The notes below the pieces were generated by a model. That model saw only the letters and a list, made by a program, of their open reading frames with translations. It searched no databases and was not told where the DNA came from. From the NCBI RefSeq assembly GCF_900583165.1, contig NZ_UTKY01000091.1, positions 124,001 through 188,000 on the forward strand: a DNA stretch of 64,000 nucleotides. Direction: 5' to 3'. Both the position numbers and the translations under genes were made by a program. Each line of letters opens with the position of its first letter. The stretch's first letter is position 1. Origin of the DNA: Pseudomonas viridiflava (lineage in GTDB: Bacteria > Pseudomonadota > Gammaproteobacteria > Pseudomonadales > Pseudomonadaceae). This document shows, one piece after another, positions 25,191 to 32,734 of this stretch.

Positions 25191-26144
25191 ATGAGCGTTC
25201 GCGTCGGCATTGTCATGGACCCTATCGCCAGCATCTCCTATAAAAAGGACAGCTCGCTGGCCATGCTCCTGGCCGCCCAGGCCCGCGGCTGGACCCTGTT
25301 CTACATGGAGCAGCGCGACCTTTACCAGGGTGACGGCGAGGCCCGCGCGCGCATGCGCCCGTTGCAAGTGTTTGCCAATCCCGAGAAGTGGTTTGAGCTG
25401 GCGGACGAAATCGACAGCCCCTTGAGCGATCTGGACGTGATCTTGATGCGCAAAGACCCGCCGTTCGACATGGAGTTCGTCTACTCCACCTACCTGCTGG
25501 AGCAGGCCGAACGCGCCGGCGTGTTGATCGTCAACAAGCCGCAAAGCCTGCGCGACTGCAATGAAAAGCTATTCGCCACCCTCTTCCCACAATGCACGCC
25601 GCCGACCGTGGTCAGCCGCCGCGCTGACGTGCTGCGTGAATTTGCCGCCAAGCACGGTGATGTGATCCTCAAGCCGCTGGACGGCATGGGCGGCACTTCG
25701 ATCTTCCGTCACCGCGCGGGCGACCCGAACCTGTCGGTGATCCTCGAAACCCTGACCGCCCTGGGCACCCAGCAGATCATGGGCCAGGCCTATCTGCCGG
25801 CGATCAAGGACGGCGACAAGCGTATCCTGATGATCGACGGCGAGCCGGTGGATTACTGCCTGGCGCGTATCCCGGCAGCAGGCGAGACCCGTGGCAACCT
25901 GGCGGCCGGTGGGCGTGGCGAGGCACGGCCTTTGTCGGAAAAAGACCGCTGGATTGCAGGACAAGTTGGCCCAACCCTGCGGGAAAAAGGCTTACTCTTT
26001 GTAGGCCTTGACGTAATTGGTGAGCACCTCACTGAAATCAACGTCACCAGCCCGACCTGTATCCGTGAGATAGACAATGCATTTGGTACGAATATCGGCG
26101 AAATGCTGATGGCCGCCATTGAGCGCAAGCTAAAAGCCAAGTGA
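25191..26144 (+). CDS. gshB: Glutathione synthetase GshB
   Basis: A 317-residue ATP-grasp enzyme that joins gamma-glutamylcysteine and glycine to form glutathione in the cytoplasm. Family segments: VRVGIVMDPIASISYKKDSS at the start, ILMRKDPPFDMEFVYSTYLL, DVILKPLDGMGGTSIFR (ATP-binding loop), DGDKRILMIDGEPVDYCLAR and GLDVIGEHLTEINVTSPTCI near the end. Length is standard. GAGGAAA lies upstream of the ATG. It is followed by a strong hairpin with a T-run and then by tonB on the same strand. Confidence 0.96.
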   Translation: MSVRVGIVMDPIASISYKKDSSLAMLLAAQARGWTLFYMEQRDLYQGDGEARARMRPLQVFANPEKWFELADEIDSPLSDLDVILMRKDPPFDMEFVYSTYLLEQAERAGVLIVNKPQSLRDCNEKLFATLFPQCTPPTVVSRRADVLREFAAKHGDVILKPLDGMGGTSIFRHRAGDPNLSVILETLTALGTQQIMGQAYLPAIKDGDKRILMIDGEPVDYCLARIPAAGETRGNLAAGGRGEARPLSEKDRWIAGQVGPTLREKGLLFVGLDVIGEHLTEINVTSPTCIREIDNAFGTNIGEMLMAAIERKLKAK

Positions 26145-26165
26145 CATAGAACAGCCGGACACACA

Positions 26166-26218
26166 CCAACATTGCGTTATCATGCGCCACCTGTGAAACG
26201 CGCGATGTTGGTTTTTTT
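26166..26218 (+). terminator. Terminator-like hairpin directly before the tonB start codon
   Basis: An 11-base stem with one T-G mismatch (CCAACATTGCG at 26166-26176 and CGCGATGTTGG at 26201-26211) is followed by seven T. It ends three bases before the tonB ATG. It should terminate transcription coming from gshB, but it also occupies the place of a ribosome binding site for tonB. Confidence 0.72.
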
Positions 26219-26221
26219 GTC

Positions 26222-27127
26222 ATGACACTCCCGTCCGATCTGCCCCTCGAACTCTCCCCAAGCGGCGTGCGCCCGGCTGATCGACTCGGTTTTACCCTAT
26301 TCCTGGCAGCGCTGATTCACCTGGCGCTGATTCTTGGCGTGGGCTTCACCATGGTCGAGCCCAAGCAGATCACCAAGACACTCGAAATCACCCTCGCCAC
26401 CTTCAAGAGCGAAAAGAAGCCTGAAAAGGCCGACTTTCTCGCCCAAGACAACCAACAAGGCAGCGGCACCCTGGACAAGAAGGCGATCCCCAAGACCACT
26501 GAAGTCGCGCCGTTCCAGGATAACAAGGTCAATAAAGTCACCCCGCCACCGGCGCCCAAGCCCGAAGTCCAGCAAAGCGCACCCAAGGCCGCCGTGACCA
26601 CCGTCGCGCCCAAACCGCAAAAAGCCCCGACCCAGCGCGAAAAGACCAAGACCGAGCCAAAGCCCGAGCCTGTAAAGCCCGCCCCAACGTTCGACAGCTC
26701 GACCCTGACCGATGAGATTTCCAGCCTGGAAGCCGAACTGGCCCACGAACAACAGCTCTACGCCAAGCGCCCGCGCATCTACCGGCTCAATGCTGCCTCC
26801 ACGATGCGCGACAAGGGCGCCTGGTATAAGGATGAATGGCGCAAAAAGGTCGAGCGCATCGGCAACCTCAACTACCCGGACGAGGCTCGGCGCCAGCAGA
26901 TCTACGGCAATTTGCGTCTATTAGTGTCAATCAACCGCGACGGAACGCTGTATGAGGTACAGGTGCTGGAGTCTTCCGGCCAACCGCTACTGGACCAGGC
27001 CGCCCAGCGCATCGTGCGCCTGGCTGCGCCTTTCGCGCCTTTTACCGGCGACCTGAACGACGTCGACCGCCTGGAAATCATTCGCACCTGGAAGTTCGCC
27101 AAGGGCGATCGGCTGTCCAGCAATTGA
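26222..27127 (+). CDS. tonB3: TonB-family energy transducer (TonB3-like)
   Basis: A 301-residue TonB protein. One membrane segment near residues 23-42 (GFTLFLAALIHLALILGVGF) is followed by a long Lys/Pro-rich linker (about 75-150, with PKPEVQQSAPKAAV and KTEPKPEPVKPAP) that spans the periplasm. The C-terminal TonB domain has YPDEARRQQIYGNLRLLVSI and LLDQAAQRIVRLAAPFAPF. The position between gshB and algH is that of P. aeruginosa tonB3, which is needed for twitching motility and pilus assembly rather than iron uptake; the symbol rests on that synteny. The start has no visible ribosome binding site: a terminator-like hairpin and T-run precede the ATG. Confidence 0.88.
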   Translation: MTLPSDLPLELSPSGVRPADRLGFTLFLAALIHLALILGVGFTMVEPKQITKTLEITLATFKSEKKPEKADFLAQDNQQGSGTLDKKAIPKTTEVAPFQDNKVNKVTPPPAPKPEVQQSAPKAAVTTVAPKPQKAPTQREKTKTEPKPEPVKPAPTFDSSTLTDEISSLEAELAHEQQLYAKRPRIYRLNAASTMRDKGAWYKDEWRKKVERIGNLNYPDEARRQQIYGNLRLLVSINRDGTLYEVQVLESSGQPLLDQAAQRIVRLAAPFAPFTGDLNDVDRLEIIRTWKFAKGDRLSSN

Positions 27128-27194
27128 TGACAATTGCCGGGGGCAGCACATCCCCAGCTTGTCAGTTCGCCCCTCCAACGCCACACTACCGAAC

Positions 27195-27764
27195 ATGAAA
27201 AACGTCAGCCCGACCTACCTCAAGCACCAATTCCTGATCGCCATGCCCCACATGGCCGACCCGAACTTTGCGCAGACCTTGACCTACATCGTCGAGCACA
27301 CGGCCAATGGTGCCATGGGGTTGGTGATCAACCGCCCGCAAGAGCTGAACCTGGCGGATATCCTTGAGCAACTGCGCCCCGAGATTGACCCGCCCGCTCG
27401 GTGCCAGGCCGTGCCGATCTACATCGGCGGGCCGGTGCAGACCGATCGTGGCTTTGTGCTGCACCCCACCGGGCCCAAATTCCAGGCCACCGTCGACCTT
27501 GAAGGTGTGTCGTTGTCCACTTCCCAGGACGTGCTCTTCGCCATCGCGGACGGCATCGGTCCTGAACAAAGCGTGATCACACTCGGTTATGCCGGATGGG
27601 AAGCGGGCCAATTGGAGGCCGAACTGGCCAGCAATGCCTGGCTGACATGCCCGTTTGATGCCGACATCCTGTTCAACACCCCCAGCGAACAGCGCTTGGA
27701 AGCAGCGGCAGCCAAGTTGCGCGTCAACCTGAGCCTGCTCACCAGCCAGGCGGGGCACGCCTGA
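27195..27764 (+). CDS. algH: AlgH / UPF0301 (YqgE) family protein
   Basis: A 189-residue YqgE/AlgH protein. It reads KHQFLIAMPHMADPNFAQTL near the start, with GAMGLVINRPQELNL, VYIGGPVQTDRGFVLH-type segment (PIYIGGPVQTDRGFVLHPTG) and LGYAGWEAGQLEAELA, all typical. It was linked to alginate regulation in P. aeruginosa; biochemical role unknown. The ATG at 27195 is chosen because family members start just before the YLKHQFLIAMP segment; no good ribosome binding site precedes it. It overlaps ruvX by one base (TGATG), as in most gammaproteobacteria where the pair is conserved. Confidence 0.92.
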   Translation: MKNVSPTYLKHQFLIAMPHMADPNFAQTLTYIVEHTANGAMGLVINRPQELNLADILEQLRPEIDPPARCQAVPIYIGGPVQTDRGFVLHPTGPKFQATVDLEGVSLSTSQDVLFAIADGIGPEQSVITLGYAGWEAGQLEAELASNAWLTCPFDADILFNTPSEQRLEAAAAKLRVNLSLLTSQAGHA

Positions 27765-28201
27765 TGGCTTTGCGTTTGATACTGGGGTTTGACTACGGCA
27801 CCAAACAGATCGGCGTGGCGGTCGGCCAGGTGATCACCGGCCAGGCCCGCGAGCTGTGCACCCTCAAGGCCCAGAACGGCATACCGGACTGGAATCAGGT
27901 CGAAGCCCTCATTAAAGAGTGGAAGCCCGACGCCGTCGTGGTCGGCCTGCCCCTGAACATGGACGGCACCCCCAGCGACATGTGCCTGCGCGCCGAAAAA
28001 TTCGCCCGCCGCCTCAATGGCCGCTACAACCTGCCCTTCTATACCCACGATGAGCGCCTCACCACCTTTGAAGCCAAGGGTGAGCGGCGCGACCGTGGCG
28101 GGCAGAAAGGCAGCTACCGCGACAACCCCGTGGACGCCATCGCCGCCGCCCTGTTGTTACAGGGTTGGCTGGATGAAAACACCGCACTATTTGAATCCTG
28201 A
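27764..28201 (+). CDS. ruvX: Holliday junction resolvase-like protein RuvX/YqgF
   Basis: A 145-residue RNase H-fold protein. The motif LGFDYGTKQIGVAVG with the catalytic Asp is at the start, VVGLPLNMDGTPSDMCLRAE and FARRLNGRYNLPFYTHDERL follow, with the acidic residue in DERLTT, and DNPVDAIAAALLLQGWL ends the domain. The YqgF group is proposed to be a nuclease acting in pre-16S rRNA 5' end maturation or Holliday junctions. The start overlaps the algH stop by one base. A REPIN separates it from pyrR. Confidence 0.93.
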   Translation: MALRLILGFDYGTKQIGVAVGQVITGQARELCTLKAQNGIPDWNQVEALIKEWKPDAVVVGLPLNMDGTPSDMCLRAEKFARRLNGRYNLPFYTHDERLTTFEAKGERRDRGGQKGSYRDNPVDAIAAALLLQGWLDENTALFES

Positions 28202-28219
28202 CCAACGCAATGCTTTTTT

Positions 28220-28319
28220 TGTAGGAGCGAGCTTGCTCGCGAAAAACGTCAACGATAACGCGTGAACCCTGGATGAACGCGGCGCCTGCGAGTTTTTCGC
28301 GAGCAAGCTCGCTCCCACA
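28220..28319. repeat. REPIN (group B, asymmetric) between ruvX and pyrR
   Basis: The left REP is TGTAGGAGCGAGCTTGCTCG and the right one is CGAGCAAGCTCGCTCCCACA, so the outer ends differ (GTAGG against CCCAC). The spacer carries GTCAACGATAACGC, the reverse complement of a block in the REPINs at 62400 and 63481, so this copy is a relative in opposite orientation. Confidence 0.92.
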
Positions 28320-28339
28320 TACCTACTCAAGGAGCCACC

Positions 28340-28846
28340 ATGAGCTTGCCGAACCCCGCCGAACTGATCAGCCAGATGGCGACGAGCCTCACGGCCCATC
28401 TGCAACACCGCGCCATCAGCGAGCCGCGCTTTATCGGCATTCGCACGGGCGGTGTGTGGGTGGCCCAGGCATTGCTGGAAGCACTGGGCAGCGACTCGCC
28501 TTTGGGCACCCTGGACGTTTCCTTCTACCGCGACGACTTCAGCCAGAACGGCCTGCACCCGCAAGTGCGCCCTTCGGCCCTGCCCTTCGAGATCGAAGGC
28601 CAGCACTTGGTGCTGATCGACGACGTATTGATGAGCGGTCGTACCATCCGCGCCGCCCTGAACGAACTGTTCGACTACGGCCGTCCGGCCAGCGTGACCC
28701 TGGTGTGCCTGCTGGACCTGGACGCCGGCGAATTGCCGATCAGCCCGGATGTGGTCGGCGCAACACTGTCGCTTGCTGCCCACCAACGGGTAAAATTGCT
28801 CGGTCCAACGCCGCTCGCGCTCGAACTGCAAGACCTCGCCCTTTAA
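28340..28846 (+). CDS. pyrR: PyrR bifunctional regulator / uracil phosphoribosyltransferase
   Basis: A 168-residue PRTase-fold protein. The PRPP-binding loop is LVLIDDVLMSGRTIRAAL near residue 95, and HLQHRAISEPRFIGIRTGGV lies near the start. In Gram-positives PyrR regulates pyr attenuation; in pseudomonads it is a conserved first gene with pyrB and pyrC' and is reported to control pyr genes. CAAGGAG stands at good distance before the ATG. The distance to pyrB is 24 bases. Confidence 0.94.
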   Translation: MSLPNPAELISQMATSLTAHLQHRAISEPRFIGIRTGGVWVAQALLEALGSDSPLGTLDVSFYRDDFSQNGLHPQVRPSALPFEIEGQHLVLIDDVLMSGRTIRAALNELFDYGRPASVTLVCLLDLDAGELPISPDVVGATLSLAAHQRVKLLGPTPLALELQDLAL

Positions 28847-28870
28847 ACCGCCTTGTAAAGAGTCCCCGCG

Positions 28871-29875
28871 ATGACGCCTCTAGATGCCAAGCGCCCGCTG
28901 CAGCTCAATGCTCAGGGTCAGTTGCAACACTTCTTGTCCCTCGACGGTTTGCCCCGCGAACTGCTCACCGAAATCCTCGACACCGCCGACTCGTTCCTTG
29001 AAGTCGGTGGCCGCGCGGTGAAGAAGGTCCCGTTGCTGCGCGGTAAGACCATCTGCAATGTGTTCTTCGAGAACTCCACCCGCACCCGCACCACCTTTGA
29101 ACTGGCCGCCCAGCGGCTATCGGCCGACGTGATCACGCTGAACGTGTCCACCTCGTCGGCGAGCAAGGGCGAAACCCTGCTCGACACCCTGCGCAACCTC
29201 GAGGCCATGGCCGCCGACATGTTCGTGGTGCGCCACGGCGACTCCGGCGCCGCCCATTTCATCGCCGAGCACGTGTGCCCGCAGGTAGCAATCATCAACG
29301 GCGGCGACGGCCGCCATGCCCACCCGACCCAGGGCATGCTCGACATGCTCACCATACGTCGGCACAAAGGCAGCTTTGAAAACCTCTCGGTGGCCATCGT
29401 CGGCGACATCCTGCACTCGCGGGTTGCCCGTTCGAACATGCTGGCCCTTAAAGCCCTGGGTTGCCCGGATATCCGCGTAATCGCGCCGAAAACTTTGCTG
29501 CCCATCGGTATCGAGCAATACGGCGTCAAGGTCTACACCGACATGGCCGCAGGCCTCAAGGATGTGGACGTGGTGATCATGCTGCGCCTGCAACGCGAGC
29601 GCATGGCCGGTGGCCTGTTGCCGAGCGAAGGCGAGTTCTATCGCCTGTTCGGCCTGACCACCGCACGTTTGGCCGGCGCCAAGCCAGATGCCATCGTGAT
29701 GCACCCGGGGCCGATCAACCGCGGGGTAGAGATTGAGTCGGCGGTGGCCGACGGCCCGCAATCGGTGATCCTGAACCAGGTCACCTACGGCATCGCCGTA
29801 CGCATGGCGGTGTTGTCCATGGCCATGAGCGGGCAAACCGCGCAACGTCAATTCGAGCAGGAGAACGCCCAGTGA
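28871..29875 (+). CDS. pyrB: Aspartate carbamoyltransferase catalytic chain PyrB
   Basis: A 334-residue transcarbamylase, the second step of pyrimidine synthesis. The carbamoyl phosphate loop is NVFFENSTRTRTTFELAAQR (STRTR), followed by SSASKGETLLDTLRNLEAM, HPTQGMLDMLTIRR and MHPGPINRGVEIESAVADG. Pseudomonas ATCase carries an N-terminal extension (MTPLDAKRPLQLNAQGQLQH) that holds the nucleotide effector site, and it forms a dodecamer with PyrC'. The end overlaps pyrC' by four bases. Confidence 0.96.
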   Translation: MTPLDAKRPLQLNAQGQLQHFLSLDGLPRELLTEILDTADSFLEVGGRAVKKVPLLRGKTICNVFFENSTRTRTTFELAAQRLSADVITLNVSTSSASKGETLLDTLRNLEAMAADMFVVRHGDSGAAHFIAEHVCPQVAIINGGDGRHAHPTQGMLDMLTIRRHKGSFENLSVAIVGDILHSRVARSNMLALKALGCPDIRVIAPKTLLPIGIEQYGVKVYTDMAAGLKDVDVVIMLRLQRERMAGGLLPSEGEFYRLFGLTTARLAGAKPDAIVMHPGPINRGVEIESAVADGPQSVILNQVTYGIAVRMAVLSMAMSGQTAQRQFEQENAQ

Positions 29876-31143
29876 AGCTCAGCATCCTCGGCGCCCGCGT
29901 CATCGACCCGGCCAGTGGCCTGGACCAAGTCAACGATCTGCACCTGGACGCCGGCAAGATCATTGCGATCGGCGCCGCACCAGCAGGTTTCAGCGCAGTT
30001 GAAACCATCGACGCCAAAGGCCTGGTGGCCGCGCCTGGCCTGGTCGACCTGAACGTCGCCCTGCGCGAACCGGGTTACAGCCGCAAAGGCACTATCACCA
30101 GCGAAACCCGCGCCGCCGCTGCCGGTGGCGTGACCAGCCTATGCTGCCCGCCGCACACCAAGCCGATCCTCGACACCTCGGCGGTGACCGAGCTGATCCT
30201 CGACCGCGCCCGCGAAGCCGGCAATTGCAAAGTGTTCCCCATCGGCGCCCTGAGCAAAGGCCTCGAAGGCGAACAACTCGCCGAACTGATCGCCCTGCGC
30301 GACGCCGGTTGCGTAGCCTTCGGCAATGGCCTGGAAAGCTTTCGCAGCACCCGCACGCTGTTGCGCGCCCTGGAATACGCGGCCACTTTCGATCTGACGG
30401 TGATCTTCAATTCCCAGGACCGCGACTTGGCCGAAGGCGGCTTGGCCCATGAAGGCGCCGTGGCCAGTTTCCTCGGTTTGCCGGGCATTCCGGAAACCGC
30501 CGAGACCGTGGCCCTGGCCCGCGACCTGCTGCTGGTAGAGCAAAGCGGCGTGCGCGCACACTTCAGCCAGTTGACCAGTGCACGCGGTGTTGCCTTGATC
30601 GCACAGGCTCAAGCCCGTGGGCTGCCGGTGACGGCGGATGTGGCGCTGTATCAGCTGATTTTGACGGATGAGGCGCTGATCGACTTTTCCAGTCTGTACC
30701 ACGTGCAACCGCCGCTGCGCACCCGTGCCGACCGTGACGGTTTGCGGGCGGCGGTCAAGTCCGGGGTAGTCTCGGCGATCTCCAGCCACCACCAACCCCA
30801 CGAGCGCGATGCCAAGCTGGCGCCATTCGGCGCGACAGAGCCGGGTATCAGCAGTGTTGAGCTGCTATTGCCATTGGCGATGACCTTGGTGGAAGACGGT
30901 TTGCTCGACTTGCCAACCCTATTGGCCCGCCTGAGCGCCGGGCCGGCCGACGCCCTGCGCCTGCCAGCGGGCAAGTTGGCGGTGGGTGGGCCGGCGGATC
31001 TGGTGCTGTTCGATTTGGGCTGCTCCACCGTGGCCGGTGAGCACTGGTTGTCCAAGGGTGAAAACTGCCCGTTCATTGGCCATAGCCTGCCGGCGGCGGT
31101 GCGGTACACGCTGATGGATGGGCGAGTCAGCTACCAAGCCTAA
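29872..31143 (+). CDS. pyrX: Dihydroorotase-like PyrC', non-catalytic ATCase partner
   Basis: A 423-residue amidohydrolase-fold protein. The region that in active dihydroorotases reads DxHVHLREPG is here GLVDLNVALREPGYSRKGT: the two zinc-binding histidines are replaced (N and A). The later segment SSHHQPHERDAKLAPFGATE keeps the loop shape but cannot rebuild the site. This fits the inactive PyrC' (PyrX) of pseudomonads, which is needed to hold PyrB in an active complex. It overlaps pyrB by four bases (ATGA). True dihydroorotase must be encoded elsewhere. Confidence 0.93.
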   Translation: MKLSILGARVIDPASGLDQVNDLHLDAGKIIAIGAAPAGFSAVETIDAKGLVAAPGLVDLNVALREPGYSRKGTITSETRAAAAGGVTSLCCPPHTKPILDTSAVTELILDRAREAGNCKVFPIGALSKGLEGEQLAELIALRDAGCVAFGNGLESFRSTRTLLRALEYAATFDLTVIFNSQDRDLAEGGLAHEGAVASFLGLPGIPETAETVALARDLLLVEQSGVRAHFSQLTSARGVALIAQAQARGLPVTADVALYQLILTDEALIDFSSLYHVQPPLRTRADRDGLRAAVKSGVVSAISSHHQPHERDAKLAPFGATEPGISSVELLLPLAMTLVEDGLLDLPTLLARLSAGPADALRLPAGKLAVGGPADLVLFDLGCSTVAGEHWLSKGENCPFIGHSLPAAVRYTLMDGRVSYQA

Positions 31144-31158
31144 AGCGGGCACGGTAAA

Positions 31159-31253
31159 AAATGTGGGAGGGGGCTTGCCCCCGACTGCAGTGGGTCAGCT
31201 AAAAATAAGCTGGCTGACCCACCGCTATCGGGGGCAAGCCCCCTCCCACATTT
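31159..31253. repeat. REPIN (group A) after pyrC'
   Basis: Standard paired inverted REP cores, with inner complementary blocks GTGGGTCAGCT and GCTGACCCACC that extend the palindrome toward the loop. Located between pyrC' (+) and the TM2 gene (-), which converge. Confidence 0.93.
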
Positions 31254-31277
31254 GGTTATCAACATAGTTTGAAGGCG

Positions 31278-31706
31278 TTATCGCCCGCCGTTGCGCTCAG
31301 CATTGCGAATCGAAATCTGCGTATTCAACGTCCAGAAGTCATACAGCACCCCCACCAGAAACAATCCACCGGTCAGCAAGTAGATCAAGCCGCTGATCCA
31401 TTTGCCCTGATACATACGGTGCACACCGAACACGCCGAGAAACGCGAGCAGTACCCAGGCGATGTTGTACTCGATAGGCCCGGCGGTAAAACGCAGGTCG
31501 GCTTCACGGTCCATGGCCGGGATCAGGAACAGGTCGATCAACCAGCCGATGCCTAACAGGCCCAAGGTGAAAAACCAGAGGGTGCCGGTCACAGGCTTGC
31601 CGTAATAGAAGCGATGGGCCCCGGTAAAACCAAATATCCAAAGCAGGTAGCCGATCACCTTGCTGTGGGTGTCTTGCGCGGAATAATCCTGTCGATAGGT
31701 GTTCAT
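31278..31706 (-). CDS. TM2 domain membrane protein
   Basis: A 142-residue inner-membrane protein with two TM2-type repeats: VIGYLLWIFGFTGAHRFYYG with GIGWLIDLFLIP, and IAWVLLAFLGVFGVHRMYQG with GGLFLVGVLYDFWTLN. Each repeat has the GxHRxYxGK motif and two helices with an acidic residue (DLF, YDF). The function of TM2 proteins in bacteria is unknown. The gene is alone on its strand, convergent with pyrC' and divergent from the NlpC/P60 hydrolase gene. The 250-base stretch upstream (31707-31956) is AT-rich and is presumed to contain promoters for both. Confidence 0.88.
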   Translation of the reverse strand: MNTYRQDYSAQDTHSKVIGYLLWIFGFTGAHRFYYGKPVTGTLWFFTLGLLGIGWLIDLFLIPAMDREADLRFTAGPIEYNIAWVLLAFLGVFGVHRMYQGKWISGLIYLLTGGLFLVGVLYDFWTLNTQISIRNAERNGGR

Positions 31707-31956
31707 CGCGTACCTCTTTTGTCTCGATAGATAAATTTTTTCATTTTCTTTGTGACTTTTTTACGGGCGCCCGACGTACGGCAAATGGTATCTTCCCTGC
31801 CCTGAAAGCCTTATGCCACCTGACTTGTGTAGGACAATTGCGGCGTTTCGTCGCGTTTTTCCTGATTTTGACGTCAAGGTTCAGTCGACAAACGGCCTGA
31901 GAACGACACAAAAAGCTGTTATAAAGTTGCGCGCAAACACTTAAGAGCCACGCCTA

Positions 31957-32598
31957 ATGCGACCATTTTTCAAGACATGGCTAACCATTTGCCTATTAAT
32001 GCCACTGGCCGCCCACGCCACCAATCGTGAGCAACGACTTCCAAACGTTAACGGTTTCACCCCTAAAGTCCACAGCACGCCAAGCACCGCCAAATCGGCA
32101 AAACTGACCGTCAACCGCCCGACTCAACTGAGCAAGGCTCACAGCGGTAAAGCCGTTTCCAACCTGGTTGGCGTCAATACCAAGCAAAGCAGCAACGTCC
32201 TCAGCCGCGCCGTGAACGTGCTCGGTACTCCTTATCGTTGGGGCGGCAGCAGCCCAAGTAAAGGGTTCGACTGCAGTGGCTTGGTAAAATATGCCTTTAA
32301 CGACGTCGCAGCAGTGGATTTGCCACGTACGTCCAATGCCATGGCGGCCGGCCATGGGCAGAAGGTTGACCGCAAGGACTTGAAGCCGGGCGACTTGTTG
32401 TTCTTCAAGCTCAAAAGCCGTCAGGTGAACCACGTTGCCATTTACCTGGGCAACGACCGATTCATCCACGCGCCGCGTCGTGGCAAGTCGGTGAGTATCG
32501 ACACGCTGAAGAAGCCGTTCTGGAACAAGAACTACGTGATTGCCAAGCGGGTGCTGCCTAAAGAGCAGAACAGCAACCTGCGGGTCGTCCAGCGCTGA
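31957..32598 (+). CDS. Secreted NlpC/P60 (C40) cell-wall hydrolase
   Basis: A 213-residue protein with a signal peptide (MRPFFKTWLTICLLMPLAAHA). A 60-residue basic linker follows, then the C40 peptidase domain from about residue 83: the catalytic Cys is in GGSSPSKGFDCSGLV, the His in RQVNHVAIYLGNDRFIHAP. GTPYRWGGSSPS is the usual domain entrance. It would cut peptide stems of peptidoglycan in the periplasm. AAGAG lies upstream of the ATG, and a TTATAAAGT stretch about 40 bases further up is a possible -10 box. No partner gene is near. Confidence 0.91.
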   Translation: MRPFFKTWLTICLLMPLAAHATNREQRLPNVNGFTPKVHSTPSTAKSAKLTVNRPTQLSKAHSGKAVSNLVGVNTKQSSNVLSRAVNVLGTPYRWGGSSPSKGFDCSGLVKYAFNDVAAVDLPRTSNAMAAGHGQKVDRKDLKPGDLLFFKLKSRQVNHVAIYLGNDRFIHAPRRGKSVSIDTLKKPFWNKNYVIAKRVLPKEQNSNLRVVQR

Positions 32599-32619
32599 TC
32601 TCGAACAGAAATAAAGTAC

Positions 32620-32714
32620 AAATGTGGGAGGGGGCTTGCCCCCGATAGCGGTGAGTCAGCCAGCTTATCTGTAGCTGACCCACTGCAATCGGGGGCAAGC
32701 CCCCTCCCACATTT
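32620..32714. repeat. REPIN (group A) between NlpC/P60 gene and pilT
   Basis: Paired inverted REP cores with arms AAATGTGGGAG and CTCCCACATTT. The two flanking genes converge on it. Confidence 0.93.
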
Positions 32715-32734
32715 AATTGCAGGGTTCTTGAGAG

